A DNA stretch of 64,000 nt from Thermoguttaceae bacterium (lineage in GTDB: Bacteria > Planctomycetota > Planctomycetia > Pirellulales > Thermoguttaceae), in contig JARKPK010000009.1 of NCBI GenBank assembly GCA_029975295.1, forward strand, positions 1 to 64,000, in the 5' to 3' direction. Within the stretch, counting starts at the first letter, position 1; every line of letters begins with the position of its first letter. Below the pieces are notes generated by a model, which saw only the letters and a program-made list of their open reading frames with translations, was not told the origin of the DNA and ran no database searches. Below are positions 35,374 through 44,938 of the stretch, piece by piece. A program made the position numbers and the translations under genes.

Positions 35374-37287
35374 TTATCCGCGGCGGGCGCGCCGCAGCAG
35401 CATCAGCGAGGCAAATGCGAGGGCCGATAGAGCCGAGAACACCGCGGCCGGCTCGGGCACGGGCTCGAATCGACCATTGACGACGAATCCTTGATCGAAC
35501 ATTGCTCCGTCGGCATCATTGGCGATACGGACTTTCCATGTGCCGGTGGCGTTGTCGCTTAGGGTGAATCGTCCCAGAAGCAGATTGCCTGATATTTCGG
35601 CCCCCGGCCCCCAAGTGATGTTGATCGCACTGCCGTCGAACTGCTTCGTGGGGCTGCCGCCCAGATCGGCGGCCCCGCCAGGAATCAACAAACTTTGTGT
35701 CGAATCGAAGACTCCTGGTGCAACGAAGGTATCGAAGGCGGCCGCGGGCAGCAGTCCCACCAAGGCCGCCGAGGGAGGCCCATCGCCGCTGTTGAATGGG
35801 TTCTGGTAAATCGAGCCTTGGCTAAGAGTAAGCAGCAGTTGGCCGGAGAGCCAATTGCTGGAGGTTTGGAAGCGCAAGTCCGTTGTTACGTAGCCCGGCC
35901 CGAGCGCAGAGGAATTATCGAGCACCACAAAACTCATCGTGGCGGCCTGCCCCGGCCCGGCCGCGGCAGCTATGGCGACCAACAACAGAAGCAGTCCGAG
36001 TCGCTTGGCGCAGCGCGCCCATCGCTGCCGTACAAAGAGGAAGCCGGCTCCAACCAATCCGGCCAGAACGAGGGCGGCCGAGGTCGGCTCGGGCACGGGC
36101 ATGGTCGGGGCGGGATCACTCAGGGCGCCGCTGACGCCTCGACCCCAATTCGCCACCAGCGCATCGAAGTCGGCCCCGCTGACGATTCCGTCGGCATTGA
36201 TGTCGCCGAGCATCAAATCGCCCTTGGCCACGCTTTTCCCCCACCCGGCCACCAGCCGATCGAAGTCGGCCCCGCTGACCCTTCCATCGCGGTTCAGATC
36301 GCCCGAGATCATTACGTCGGCCGCGTTCATCACCAGCATTCGATAGCCGCCTTGACCGGTGGAGGAATTCTGATCAAGGATGCCCGCGACATCGAAGCGT
36401 CCCTCCGGCGGTGCGGAGGAAAGGAAGGAGTCGCTCAGCCCTAAATAGAGATTCAGCGTCCGACCGCTGGGATCAACCACTTGCGTCCAGGTGTTTTGGC
36501 CCCAAGGCTGGCCTTCGCCGAGGCGGACGTTGCGCAGTTCCACACGAGTCATCTGGTAGAACTCGCCGCCGGTTTGGCGGCTGGCGTCCCAGATGAACTC
36601 GTTGGCCGTGGTCTTCAGATCGGCCAGCGAGATCGGGGCGGCCGACGGCAGCCCGAAGTTCGACTGAAGCACGACGATTTCGAAATCGTTGGCGGGCGAA
36701 TTGTTGTGGGCTTCGTTCACATTGCGCTTGCCCGCGTAGTTAAGGCCCGCTCGTGCGCGGATCTCGACCAGGTCGCCGGGCTGAATGGCCGGGGTGGTGC
36801 GGCCCACGTAGTTGTAGCCGAGCCGATCCAGCTCGGCCAACCATTGCTCGTTGGTGTACGACTTGGCCGGGTGATCGTTGATCCACGGCAAGTTGCCATA
36901 ATTCTGCCCCATCCAAACGGCCGTGCCGCCGAAGTCGTTGTACACGGACGAAGGGTCGGGATCCCAAGGCGTGCCGTCGAGGTTGACCGATTGCACGAAG
37001 AACTCGGCCTGCCCGCCGAGAAAACCGGGTGTGTACGTAGCTGTGAAATTCGGGGTGGCATCGAGCCAATCGAGGTTGTTGTTGATGACAACGCCCCGAA
37101 GAATCACCGGATAGGCATTGGCCGGATAGGCGCTGCTGCCGTTGGAATTGACGGCCTGATACACATTGTGGTTGATGATCGGCACGGTGCTCCAATCTTG
37201 GGCCGACGCATCGGTAGGCCAGCCCGCCAAGGCCGCAACTCCCGAGAACAAGAACACAATTCCCAGCCACCGACCGAAGCGAACCAT
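35374..37287 (-). CDS. tandem fusion of two PEP-CTERM proteins with an internal dockerin
   Basis: A 637-aa exported protein that looks like two joined proteins. Part 1: signal peptide (residues 1-29), an extracellular region to ~325, two dockerin type I repeats (DLNRDGRVSGADF at about 330-342 and DINADGIVSGADF at about 362-374), then a complete PEP-CTERM sorting signal (VPEPT at 398-402, hydrophobic helix to ~419, RQR). Part 2 starts at once with a signal-like segment (KRLGLLLLLVAIAAAA, about 428-443). It then has a 160-residue domain and a second PEP-CTERM signal (VPEPA at 610-614, helix, RRARR). GGAGA precedes the ATG. How an exosortase handles two signals is unclear. Confidence 0.85.
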   Translation of the reverse strand: MVRFGRWLGIVFLFSGVAALAGWPTDASAQDWSTVPIINHNVYQAVNSNGSSAYPANAYPVILRGVVINNNLDWLDATPNFTATYTPGFLGGQAEFFVQSVNLDGTPWDPDPSSVYNDFGGTAVWMGQNYGNLPWINDHPAKSYTNEQWLAELDRLGYNYVGRTTPAIQPGDLVEIRARAGLNYAGKRNVNEAHNNSPANDFEIVVLQSNFGLPSAAPISLADLKTTANEFIWDASRQTGGEFYQMTRVELRNVRLGEGQPWGQNTWTQVVDPSGRTLNLYLGLSDSFLSSAPPEGRFDVAGILDQNSSTGQGGYRMLVMNAADVMISGDLNRDGRVSGADFDRLVAGWGKSVAKGDLMLGDINADGIVSGADFDALVANWGRGVSGALSDPAPTMPVPEPTSAALVLAGLVGAGFLFVRQRWARCAKRLGLLLLLVAIAAAAGPGQAATMSFVVLDNSSALGPGYVTTDLRFQTSSNWLSGQLLLTLSQGSIYQNPFNSGDGPPSAALVGLLPAAAFDTFVAPGVFDSTQSLLIPGGAADLGGSPTKQFDGSAINITWGPGAEISGNLLLGRFTLSDNATGTWKVRIANDADGAMFDQGFVVNGRFEPVPEPAAVFSALSALAFASLMLLRRARRG

Positions 37288-37671
37288 GGTGTTGTCTCCT
37301 ATAAGGTGAGCCGCAACGAAAGAGCGAACCCGAGATGTCGAGTCTCGTCAGTAATACGTATGGTGAGAACGTAATACCGCGCCATCTTACCCATTCTTAC
37401 AGCGATTGCAAGAGGTTCGATCGGAAGGAAGCAAGGAATTCGGCGACCGGCACATGCGGGCGCACACGGCCGAATGCCGGCTCGATTTCCCGCTGGGGCC
37501 GCAGCGCCGCCAGGACGCAGAAACTAGATGGAACGACCGCTCGCCGCGGGAGGGCTCGATAGCAACAAACCTGCGTTCAGCAAATGAGTTGCGCGCGTCG
37601 AGCAGCAGGCTTTCCTACCAAACGCCTTCATGCCGAACGCTTTCGGGCCTAAGGGGCAATCGGCTGCGGGC
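37288..37671. other. intergenic region, probable promoter of the PEP-CTERM gene
   Basis: About 384 bases between two minus-strand genes. Bases 37330-37410 are AT-richer and probably hold the promoter, but I found no convincing -35/-10 pair. No gene is seen. Confidence 0.4.
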
Positions 37672-38781
37672 CTATCGTTCGAACCGCGGGGAATAGGGCA
37701 AGCCGAAGCATTCGGCTACTGCCCGATAGGTGACTTCTCCCTGGAAAATGTTGATGGCCCGGGCCAGCGGCGGGCGGCGTTGGGCGGCCGGAACAAGCCC
37801 TTCGTCGGCGATCCGCAACGCCCAAGGTAGGGTGACGTTGCACAGCGCAAACGTCGAAGTGCGACCGACCGCTCCGGGTATGTTGGCAACACAGTAATGC
37901 ACCACGCCATCGACGATGAACGTGGGATGGCTATGGGTGGTCGGCCGACTGGTGGCCACGCAACCGCCCTGATCGATGGCCACATCGACAATCACGCTGC
38001 CCGGCTTCATCAGCCGCAGGTCGTCGGCCTCGATTATTCGAGGGGCTCGGGCGCCGGCAACCAGCACGGCGCCGATTACCAAGTCGGCCTCGCGGATCTG
38101 GCGACGAATCGTATGCCGGTCGCTGAACAGAGTTGTTACATTGGCGGGCATGATGTCGGCCAGGTGCCTCAGCCGATCCATGTTCACGTCGAGCACCGAC
38201 ACATGCGCCCCGAAGCCCGCGGCGATCTTCGCGGCGTTTGCCCCGACCACGCCTCCGCCGAGAATGGCGACCCGCGCCGGCTCGACACCCGGCACTCCGC
38301 CCAACAGGATGCCGCGTCCCATTTGCGGCCGTTCGAGGTACTTTGCTCCCTCTTGAACGCTCATCCGCCCGGCCACTTCGCTCATCGGCGTCAGCAGGGG
38401 CAATCCGCCCCGATCGTCGCGCAGGGTTTCGTAAGCCACGGCCGTGCAGCCGCTGCGAAGGACTCCTTCGGTCAATTCGCGGTCGGCCGCGAAGTGGAAA
38501 TAGCAGAAGACGATTTGCCCGCGGCGGAGCAGAGCGATTTCGGCCGGCTGCGGCTCTTTGACTTTCATCACCATTTCGGCTCGGGAATAGACCTCGGCCG
38601 GTCCGGCGACCACCTCGGCCCCGTGGGCCGCATACTCTTCGTCCGCGATGCCTGAGCCCAACCCTGCGCCCGACTCGATCAATACCTGATGGCCGGCGCG
38701 GGTCAATTGTTCGACCCCGACGGGCAGGATGCCGACACGATACTCGTCCGCCTTGATTTCCCTAGGTATGCCGATGAGCAA
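37672..38781 (-). CDS. ald: alanine dehydrogenase
   Basis: A 369-aa enzyme that interconverts L-alanine and pyruvate with NAD, matching the family length of about 370. It starts IGIPREIKADEYRVGI with the conserved Arg. KVKEPQ carries the substrate-binding Lys, and the active-site His is in YFHFAAD. The Rossmann motif is ILGGGVVGANAAKIAAGFGA, and the later active-site Asp is in VDVAIDQGG. No ATG or GTG fits; TTG at 38781 puts the start next to the conserved LIGIPREIK. That start is inferred from homology. It may link amino-acid catabolism to fermentation or cell-wall alanine supply. Confidence 0.9.
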   Translation of the reverse strand: MLIGIPREIKADEYRVGILPVGVEQLTRAGHQVLIESGAGLGSGIADEEYAAHGAEVVAGPAEVYSRAEMVMKVKEPQPAEIALLRRGQIVFCYFHFAADRELTEGVLRSGCTAVAYETLRDDRGGLPLLTPMSEVAGRMSVQEGAKYLERPQMGRGILLGGVPGVEPARVAILGGGVVGANAAKIAAGFGAHVSVLDVNMDRLRHLADIMPANVTTLFSDRHTIRRQIREADLVIGAVLVAGARAPRIIEADDLRLMKPGSVIVDVAIDQGGCVATSRPTTHSHPTFIVDGVVHYCVANIPGAVGRTSTFALCNVTLPWALRIADEGLVPAAQRRPPLARAINIFQGEVTYRAVAECFGLPYSPRFER

Positions 38782-38935
38782 CAGACGCCATCCCGTCGGT
38801 TTGAGGTAAATGATTCGAGAAAGGACACGGTATCGCAATTGCAAGCGGACCGGTTGTGCAGCGCCCGAACCGATTATCGACCTTCGGGCACTCGGGCAAG
38901 CAGCCCGAGGTCGCGTTGGCCGGCCGCCAGACTGG

Positions 38936-40063
38936 TTAGCGCTGGGGCCGAGCGGCCCGAAGCCGCACGGCGTTGCGTTCGACAGTCCCATCGAACACAA
39001 CAAGCAGTTCGTAGTGCTCGGGTGTTTGGGCCAGAACGGCCAAGCCTTCGGCCTTGGCGGCCGGCTGCGGCAGGGGGATTCTTCCCAATGGTCGAACCGA
39101 GTTGGTCAGGTCCACGTCCTTGCCGGGGACGCCGTCGCGCCCATCCCAATGATAAAGCTCGAACGAAACCGGCTCGTCGTTCACCGGCCCGCCGATCAGC
39201 AGATAACCATCGCTCACCCGGATCATGTCGCGAATGCCGCGGCCGCCGAGGTGGACGAAGACCAACTGGCCGGCGTCGGGCCGATCGAACGAGAAGAAGA
39301 GCACCGGGGCGAAGCCCTCGCGGAACACCGGGCTGCGAAAGGCGGCGGCCAGCCCGCCCGGGGCCAAGCTGATCCCTTCGATATCGATGCCGTTTTCTTT
39401 GCCTGGGATCGCCAGAAACGGCGAAAGCATGTCGTCGTTTTCCAGTCGCGACCGCAAACTGGTCGTGCGGATCGGCGCGGCGAGTCGCCCGACCGCATCG
39501 AGTTCGAATCGAAAAACCAGCTCGCGCAACGGTTCGCGGAGATTCTCGCCGAGCCGTTTGCGGTTGGCCTTTTGCGATTTGTCGGGCTTGAGCAACGATC
39601 GTTTCCGCGAGTGCGAACCGATGACGTAAACCGTGGATTCGGAGCAGGCGATGCCTTCGATGTCGATTTCGTCGTCGTCCTTTGCCCCGGCAACCAGCGC
39701 GATTGTCTCGTGCAGCGTGTACTCGTCGGCGCCGGTGCGCCGGAGGACTTGCACGTGCGGCCCTTCGTCGGCGCCGATGATCAGAAATCGACCGCCCGCC
39801 GCCATTCCAACAGCACTGAGGTTGTCGGGAAAGCGGATTTCGCCGCGGAACACGACATCGGCCAGCGGCTGCAACTCGGCGGCGGCCGCACAGGCTGGGC
39901 AGGCTCTCATGCCGATAACCAGGCCGACGGCCATGGCGATGGCAAGGCCGATAACCAGGCCGACAGTTCCGCCGCGGGGAACACCGCCGGTAGTGCCGGC
40001 GGAACTCGGAACGACGTTCGCCGCCGGCAAGCCGCCAACGACAACTCTGTGGAAGGAGTGCAT
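38936..40063 (-). CDS. DUF3616 domain protein, exported or membrane-anchored
   Basis: A protein of about 375 residues with an N-terminal hydrophobic segment (VGLVIGLAIAMAVGLVIG) and a DUF3616 domain. The latter contains DIEGIACSESTVYVIGSHSRKR, GIDIEGISLAPGG and LLIGGPVNDEP, recalling six-bladed propellers of the SMP-30/strictosidine-synthase type. Function is unknown. The hydrophobic segment contains an internal duplication at DNA level (39911-39964). The start is uncertain: ATG at 40063 gives MHSFHRV with GGGA upstream; ATG at 40135 would add 24 residues. It lies upstream of ald in the same orientation with a 154-base gap. Confidence 0.72.
   Translation of the reverse strand: MHSFHRVVVGGLPAANVVPSSAGTTGGVPRGGTVGLVIGLAIAMAVGLVIGMRACPACAAAAELQPLADVVFRGEIRFPDNLSAVGMAAGGRFLIIGADEGPHVQVLRRTGADEYTLHETIALVAGAKDDDEIDIEGIACSESTVYVIGSHSRKRSLLKPDKSQKANRKRLGENLREPLRELVFRFELDAVGRLAAPIRTTSLRSRLENDDMLSPFLAIPGKENGIDIEGISLAPGGLAAAFRSPVFREGFAPVLFFSFDRPDAGQLVFVHLGGRGIRDMIRVSDGYLLIGGPVNDEPVSFELYHWDGRDGVPGKDVDLTNSVRPLGRIPLPQPAAKAEGLAVLAQTPEHYELLVVFDGTVERNAVRLRAARPQR
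39911..39964. repeat. 18-bp direct repeat inside the signal/anchor of the DUF3616 gene
   Basis: The same 18 bases occur at 39911-39928 and 39947-39964, an offset of 36. On the coding strand both specify VGLVIG, so the duplication lengthens the hydrophobic segment by two turns plus a linker (LAIAMA). A recent in-frame duplication is likely. Confidence 0.7.
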
Positions 40064-40590
40064 CAAATGCGTTCCCAACTGCGGTAACCGTTCGATCTTT
40101 TCGATGGGCGGTGCTCTCGATCCGCGACGGCCCAAACATGCGGCGTCGGGGCGAGTCGCTCGACGCCGAACGGCCGATATCGGTCGAGTTTATCGGAAAC
40201 CATCACCGAACGAAAGCGAAATAGAATGGTTCCGCCAAGCCGTTTTTCATCCTCAATTTCGGTGGTTTCGTTCCGAAGCTTGACAGCCCACCGGACAGCA
40301 GGCGACAATCGCCCCCGACGGTTCGCCGCGAACTGTTTTCGGCGGACGGAGGCGGCTTGTTCGGCCGGCAAGGGCGGCTCGGAACGGAGACGCGACAAGG
40401 CCGAGGGGGCGCGTGCGGGCCTCTTCGGGCGGCATCGCTGCCGCGAAGTTGCCCTGGTATTGCAAGGGATGATCAAACGCAACCGCGGAAGCCAGAAGGC
40501 GGCTTGCCTGTTCTTTCGACAACGGGCCGAATCGTTTTGCTTGCCGCCGTTGGCGTCTTTGCGAAGCACTGTGGAGAGGGTGGGATAGCC
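40064..40590. other. divergent intergenic region
   Basis: About 455-527 bases (depending on the DUF3616 start) between divergent genes. I see only shadow frames. The end holds GGAGAGGGTGGG before the lipoprotein start. Confidence 0.35.
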
Positions 40591-41331
40591 ATGCGGATCA
40601 GACTGGGCAGCCTGCGATGGCGTGCAATTGGAGCCGTCGGGGTGTGTTTGTTTGCGGTGGGCTGCGGCTCGGGCGAGTATCAGAAACGGCTCAACGCCAC
40701 GATCAATCGGCTGAAAGAGCAGTCGGCCTTCGCCGGGATGAGCGAACCGATAGCGCTGCCGGGCACCAAGCTGACGTTCTGCGTGCCCAAGGATTTCGTC
40801 AATGCGGCCGACAAGGCGGACGATCCGCTGCACAAGAAGCTGCTTTCGCCCGGTCCGCTGCGCCCGGAGCAGGCCGACGCCGGCGCGTTCTACATGCACC
40901 TGACCGAGAGCAAGCCGGAGTTGGGCGAAGACTTGCCGGCGCTGACGCTGCACTGGGGCCGCCGAGATCCGGCCACCGGCGGCAAGCAAGATCCGTCGAG
41001 CGAATTGATGTATGCCCTGCAAGACGCGCTGCCCAACAAGGAACTGAAGTGGGAAGAAGTTTCGCTTCCAACACCCGAAGGCGGCGCGCTCACCTGGCAA
41101 AAGCTCGAGGCCTCGGGCAACATGGAGTTTGTGATGGTCAGGTGCGCCGATGGCACGCTGACCGGCGCCAAACGAATGAGGGGCGACCTGCATCTTTACA
41201 TCCACAAACACCAAGAGAGCGAGGTGTTCGTTTGGATGGTTTGGCGCGTACCCGAACTCATCGCCGGAGATGTCGGGCTGGAATCGCTCGTTAAGCAGGT
41301 GGGCGGCACGCTGAAGGCCAAGGCCGACTGA
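40591..41331 (+). CDS. predicted lipoprotein of unknown function
   Basis: A 246-aa exported protein. The signal peptide ends in the lipobox AVGC, so Cys25 is probably lipidated. The mature part begins with a Gly/Ser/Glu linker and a helical stretch (YQKRLNATINRLKEQ), then a mixed alpha/beta domain with no motif I recognise. GGAGAGGG precedes the ATG. The last 34 coding bases and the TGA stop are duplicated downstream (see repeat at 41298-41410). It is a single gene, with a 380-base gap before the next one. Confidence 0.65.
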   Translation: MRIRLGSLRWRAIGAVGVCLFAVGCGSGEYQKRLNATINRLKEQSAFAGMSEPIALPGTKLTFCVPKDFVNAADKADDPLHKKLLSPGPLRPEQADAGAFYMHLTESKPELGEDLPALTLHWGRRDPATGGKQDPSSELMYALQDALPNKELKWEEVSLPTPEGGALTWQKLEASGNMEFVMVRCADGTLTGAKRMRGDLHLYIHKHQESEVFVWMVWRVPELIAGDVGLESLVKQVGGTLKAKAD

Positions 41332-41410
41332 TGCGCGCACCTGTACCAAATCCAAGACTCCAACCAGCATGGTGGGCGGCACGCTGAAGGCCAAGGCCGA
41401 CTGATGCGCG
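41298..41410 (+). repeat. perfect 40-bp direct repeat including a stop codon
   Basis: Bases 41298-41337 are repeated exactly at 41371-41410, an offset of 73. The first copy contains the end of the lipoprotein gene (codons for GGTLKAKAD, then TGA). The second is non-coding. A 33-base spacer separates them. Perfect identity indicates a recent event or conservation. Confidence 0.95.
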
Positions 41411-41711
41411 GGACTAATGTCCATCGGCGGCGCCAGCGAGGCCTTACCGCAACACAAGTGGGCGGCGCAGCGATCTTTGCCGAGAGAGAACGGTTGTGCC
41501 GACAGAGAGTGATTGCTCTCCAGCGAAGCCGTTTCATACGGGCGACCGGGCGGAAGGCCGCGCGTCGGGAAGAGCCTCGTCTTTTTGTTGTGGCGCTTCG
41601 CGCGACTCTTCCAAGCGTTGAAAACCCTCGGCCGGCGCGGCATCGCACGGTTGAAGCCGCGTTGTTCGCAACCCCCGTCAATCCATCGATCAGATCGCTG
41701 CGAGGGATCCT
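41332..41711. other. intergenic region, duplicated gene end then no gene
   Basis: About 380 bases. The first 80 hold the repeat copy; the rest shows no gene or clear promoter. Confidence 0.4.
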
Positions 41712-42581
41712 ATGCAAACAGTCTGTTTCGGCGTTCGGTGGTGTGTGTTTGGCGCGGCGTTTTCGGTTTTGGGGTGCGCTGCGATGGCCTGCGCGGTGGA
41801 GATCATCGCCCACCGCGGCGCGTCGGAAGACGCGCCGGAGAACACCTTGGCCGCGATGCAACTGGCCTGGAAGCAGCAGGCCGACGCCATTGAACTCGAC
41901 ATCCGGCTGACGCGCGACGGGCGGATCGCGCTGCTTCACGACGCCACGACGAAACGCACGGCTGGACTCGACAAGCCGATCACCGAGCTTGCATGGGACG
42001 AGGTCCGGCGGCTCGATGCGGGCAAGTGGAAAGACCCGAAATGGGCGGGCGAACGCATTCCGCTGCTGGCCGAAGTGTTGGCCACCGTGCCCGAGGGGAA
42101 GAGAGCCTTCATCGAATTGAAGTGCGGCCCCGAGGCGCTGCCCGAGTTAGAGCGGGTGATCGAGGCGTCGGGCAAGCGGCCCGAGCAGCTTGTGCTGATC
42201 GGCTTCAACCACAACACGATGAAGCTCGCCCGACAACGGTTCCCAAAGCTGCAAGTCTTTTGGGTCGTCGGTTACGAGAAAGACAAGAAGACCGGGCAAC
42301 TGCCGCAGCTTGACGACGTGATCGCCGCCGCCCGCGCGGCCGGTTTCCACGGGCTCGACCTTTCGGAGAAGTGGCCGGTTGACGCCGAGGCGGTCGCCCG
42401 CATCCGCCGAGCGGGCATGCAATTCTACGTGTGGACCGTGGATGATCCGGCCGTGGCCAAGCGATTCGCGTCGCTTGGGCTGGACGGCATTACAACGAAT
42501 CGCCCGGCGCCGATCCGCGAGGCTCTCGGTCCTTTGGCCCGCCGGCCCGCCGCCAACGCAAAATCTTCGGAAGGCAGATGA
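41712..42581 (+). CDS. secreted glycerophosphodiester phosphodiesterase
   Basis: A 289-aa exported enzyme of the GDPD family, which cleaves deacylated phospholipids to glycerol 3-phosphate and an alcohol. A hydrophobic N-terminus (residues ~10-28) acts as a signal peptide. Catalytic and metal motifs are intact: AHRGASEDAPENT (His34, Arg35, Glu43), ELDIRLTRDG (Glu61, Asp63) and LLHD (His76). The end, VWTVDDP and GLDGITTNRP, is typical. It overlaps the next gene by 4 bases (ATGA), so the two are coupled. An E. coli-style symbol (ugpQ/glpQ) is not justified without phylogeny. Confidence 0.88.
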   Translation: MQTVCFGVRWCVFGAAFSVLGCAAMACAVEIIAHRGASEDAPENTLAAMQLAWKQQADAIELDIRLTRDGRIALLHDATTKRTAGLDKPITELAWDEVRRLDAGKWKDPKWAGERIPLLAEVLATVPEGKRAFIELKCGPEALPELERVIEASGKRPEQLVLIGFNHNTMKLARQRFPKLQVFWVVGYEKDKKTGQLPQLDDVIAAARAAGFHGLDLSEKWPVDAEAVARIRRAGMQFYVWTVDDPAVAKRFASLGLDGITTNRPAPIREALGPLARRPAANAKSSEGR

Positions 42582-44917
42582 CAGCGCGCATGATCATCGT
42601 TGGTTTGGTGTTTTGCGGGATTGCCGGTTCGTCGGTGGCGGCCGACGAGCGCATCGACCGAGCGTTGGCTCTGGGAAGGCGCACGGAGAACCTCGTCTTT
42701 CGCGACCGGGTGACGCCGCATTGGCTGCCCGGGGGCAAGTCGTTCTGGTACAAGGTGGAGACGGGCCCGAAATCGCACGAATATGTGCTGATCGACGCCG
42801 AAAGCGGCCGCCGCACCGTTGCCGCCGCGCTGGCCGGCCTGGGCCTGCCGGAGCCCGAACCGATCAAATCGTCGCAAACCACCGTGGAGCTTCGCAAGAC
42901 GGCAAAGACGGGCGAGTCGTCGGGCATCAAGTTCGTCAACAAACTCGATCGCGGCGTTGAACTCTTCTGGATCAACCAAAGCGGCGAGCACGTGGCCTAC
43001 GGTTCGATTCGCGCCGGGACCGAACGGCAGCAGCACACCTTCGAGGGCCATGTGTGGCTGGTGGCCGACGCCGCCAAACGGCCGCTGGCGGTGATCGAGG
43101 GCGCCGCCGTGGCGCAAACCCTTCTGATCGACGGCCCGGGCCGCGAAGCCGCGCCTCCGCCGCGCCGCGGCGCGCGGGGGACGCCTTCGCCCGACGGCCG
43201 ATGGTCGGCGGTTGTCGAGCGCGGGCTGGTGATGCTCGTCGATATGCAGCGGAATGCGACGGTCAACATTCAAACCGAATTCGATGGGCGATCGCCCTTC
43301 CGCGGTCGGCCGGTTTGGGCGCCCGACTCGTCGGCCTTTGTCGTTTGGAACGCGGCCGATGTGCCGCGACGGAAGGTGGTGATCGTCGAGTCGTCGCCGA
43401 AGCGCGAGACTCAGCCGAAGCTGAAGGAGTTCACCTACGACAAGCCCGGCGATCCGATGCCGCAGCCGGTTCCGGTTGTCTTTCGCGTGGGGGCCGAGGG
43501 GCCCCAATGGCTCAAGGTGGATGCCGGCCTGTTTCCCACGCCCTACGCCCCGGCGCCGGAACTGGGCATCGTTTGGGCGCCCGACGGCAGCGAGTTCTAT
43601 TTCGACTACAACCAGCGCGGCCATCAGGTTTATCGGATCATCGGCGTCGATGCCGCCACGGGCCGGGCCCGCACGGTTGTTGAAGAAACCAGCTCCACGT
43701 TTATCGACTACACCCAGAAGACATGGCGCCATTGGCTTCACTCCGCCGGCGAACTGCTTTGGATGAGCGAGCGCGACGGCTGGTGTCATCTTTGGCTTTA
43801 CGATTCGGCCGCCGGCACGGTGAAGAATCAAGTGACCCGCGGCCCGTGGGTTGTCCGCGAGGTGCTGCACGTTGACGAGGCGCAGCGCGAGGTTTGGTTT
43901 ATGGCCGGCGGGGTGCGCCCCGGCGAAGACCCTTACCACAAGCACCTATGCCGAGTGAAATTCGACGGCAGCGGTTTTCGGCAGTTGACCGAGGCCGATG
44001 GGCAGCATCGCGTTTCCTTTTCGCCCGGCCGCGACTATTTCGTCGATTGCTGGTCGCGCGTCGATCATCCGCCGGTGCATGAGCTGCGCCGCAGCAGCGA
44101 CGGCCGCTTGGTGTGCATTTTGGAGAAGGCCGACGCCGATCGGTTGCTCGCTTCCGGCTGGAAGCTGCCCGAGCGCTTCGCAGCCAAAGGACGCGACGGC
44201 AAAACGGACATTTACGGGATCATCATCAAGCCCTCGCATTTCGATCCGGCCAAGAAGTATCCGGTGGTGGAGGACATCTACGCCGGACCGCACTCGGCGT
44301 TCGTGCCGAAGGAGTTCGGGCGGCTGTTGCGCGAGAGCACGATGGCCGAGTTGGGGTTTGTGGTGGTGCGGATCGACGGCATGGGCACCAACCATCGCGG
44401 CAAAGCCTTTCACGACGTTTGTTGGAAGAACCTCAAAGACGCTGGATTCCCCGATCGCATCGCTTGGATCAAGGCGGCCGCCGCCTCGCGCCCCTGGCTC
44501 GATTTGAGCCGAGTAGGCATCTACGGCGGCAGCGCCGGCGGGCAGAACGCCATGCGGGCCCTGCTCGATCATCACGACTTTTATCGGGTGGCCGTGGCCG
44601 ACTGCGGCTGCCACGACAACCGCATGGACAAGCTTTGGTGGAACGAGCAATGGATGGGCTGGCCGGTGGACGAAAGCTACGCGCGAAGCTCGAACGCGGA
44701 AGACGCGCATAAACTGCAAGGCCGATTGCTGCTGATCGTCGGCGAACTCGACACAAACGTCGATCCGGCGAGCACGATGCAGGTGGTCGGGGCGCTGCAA
44801 CGGGCCGGCAAGTCGTTCGATTTCATGCCGATTGTCGGCGCCGGCCACGGCGCGGCCGAAACGCCCTACGGCTCGCGGCTGCGGATGGAGTTCCTTTTGC
44901 GGCACTTGCAGCCGTGA
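42578..44917 (+). CDS. secreted S9 prolyl oligopeptidase (dipeptidyl-peptidase IV-like)
   Basis: A 779-aa exported serine peptidase. A signal peptide (to about residue 21) precedes a DPP-IV N-terminal propeller with WD-like strands ([25 protein letters not shown]). The C-terminal alpha/beta hydrolase domain carries the triad: Ser652 in YGGSAGG, Asp725 in ELDTNVDP and His757 in GAGHG. DPP-IV-like enzymes remove dipeptides or act as oligopeptidases on periplasmic peptides. Arg- and Lys-containing insertions in the propeller are unremarkable. It is translationally coupled to the phosphodiesterase gene and convergent, 21 bases apart, with the next gene. Confidence 0.88.
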   Translation: MTARMIIVGLVFCGIAGSSVAADERIDRALALGRRTENLVFRDRVTPHWLPGGKSFWYKVETGPKSHEYVLIDAESGRRTVAAALAGLGLPEPEPIKSSQTTVELRKTAKTGESSGIKFVNKLDRGVELFWINQSGEHVAYGSIRAGTERQQHTFEGHVWLVADAAKRPLAVIEGAAVAQTLLIDGPGREAAPPPRRGARGTPSPDGRWSAVVERGLVMLVDMQRNATVNIQTEFDGRSPFRGRPVWAPDSSAFVVWNAADVPRRKVVIVESSPKRETQPKLKEFTYDKPGDPMPQPVPVVFRVGAEGPQWLKVDAGLFPTPYAPAPELGIVWAPDGSEFYFDYNQRGHQVYRIIGVDAATGRARTVVEETSSTFIDYTQKTWRHWLHSAGELLWMSERDGWCHLWLYDSAAGTVKNQVTRGPWVVREVLHVDEAQREVWFMAGGVRPGEDPYHKHLCRVKFDGSGFRQLTEADGQHRVSFSPGRDYFVDCWSRVDHPPVHELRRSSDGRLVCILEKADADRLLASGWKLPERFAAKGRDGKTDIYGIIIKPSHFDPAKKYPVVEDIYAGPHSAFVPKEFGRLLRESTMAELGFVVVRIDGMGTNHRGKAFHDVCWKNLKDAGFPDRIAWIKAAAASRPWLDLSRVGIYGGSAGGQNAMRALLDHHDFYRVAVADCGCHDNRMDKLWWNEQWMGWPVDESYARSSNAEDAHKLQGRLLLIVGELDTNVDPASTMQVVGALQRAGKSFDFMPIVGAGHGAAETPYGSRLRMEFLLRHLQP

Positions 44918-44938
44918 GCCGGCTGCGGCGCGATCGGG

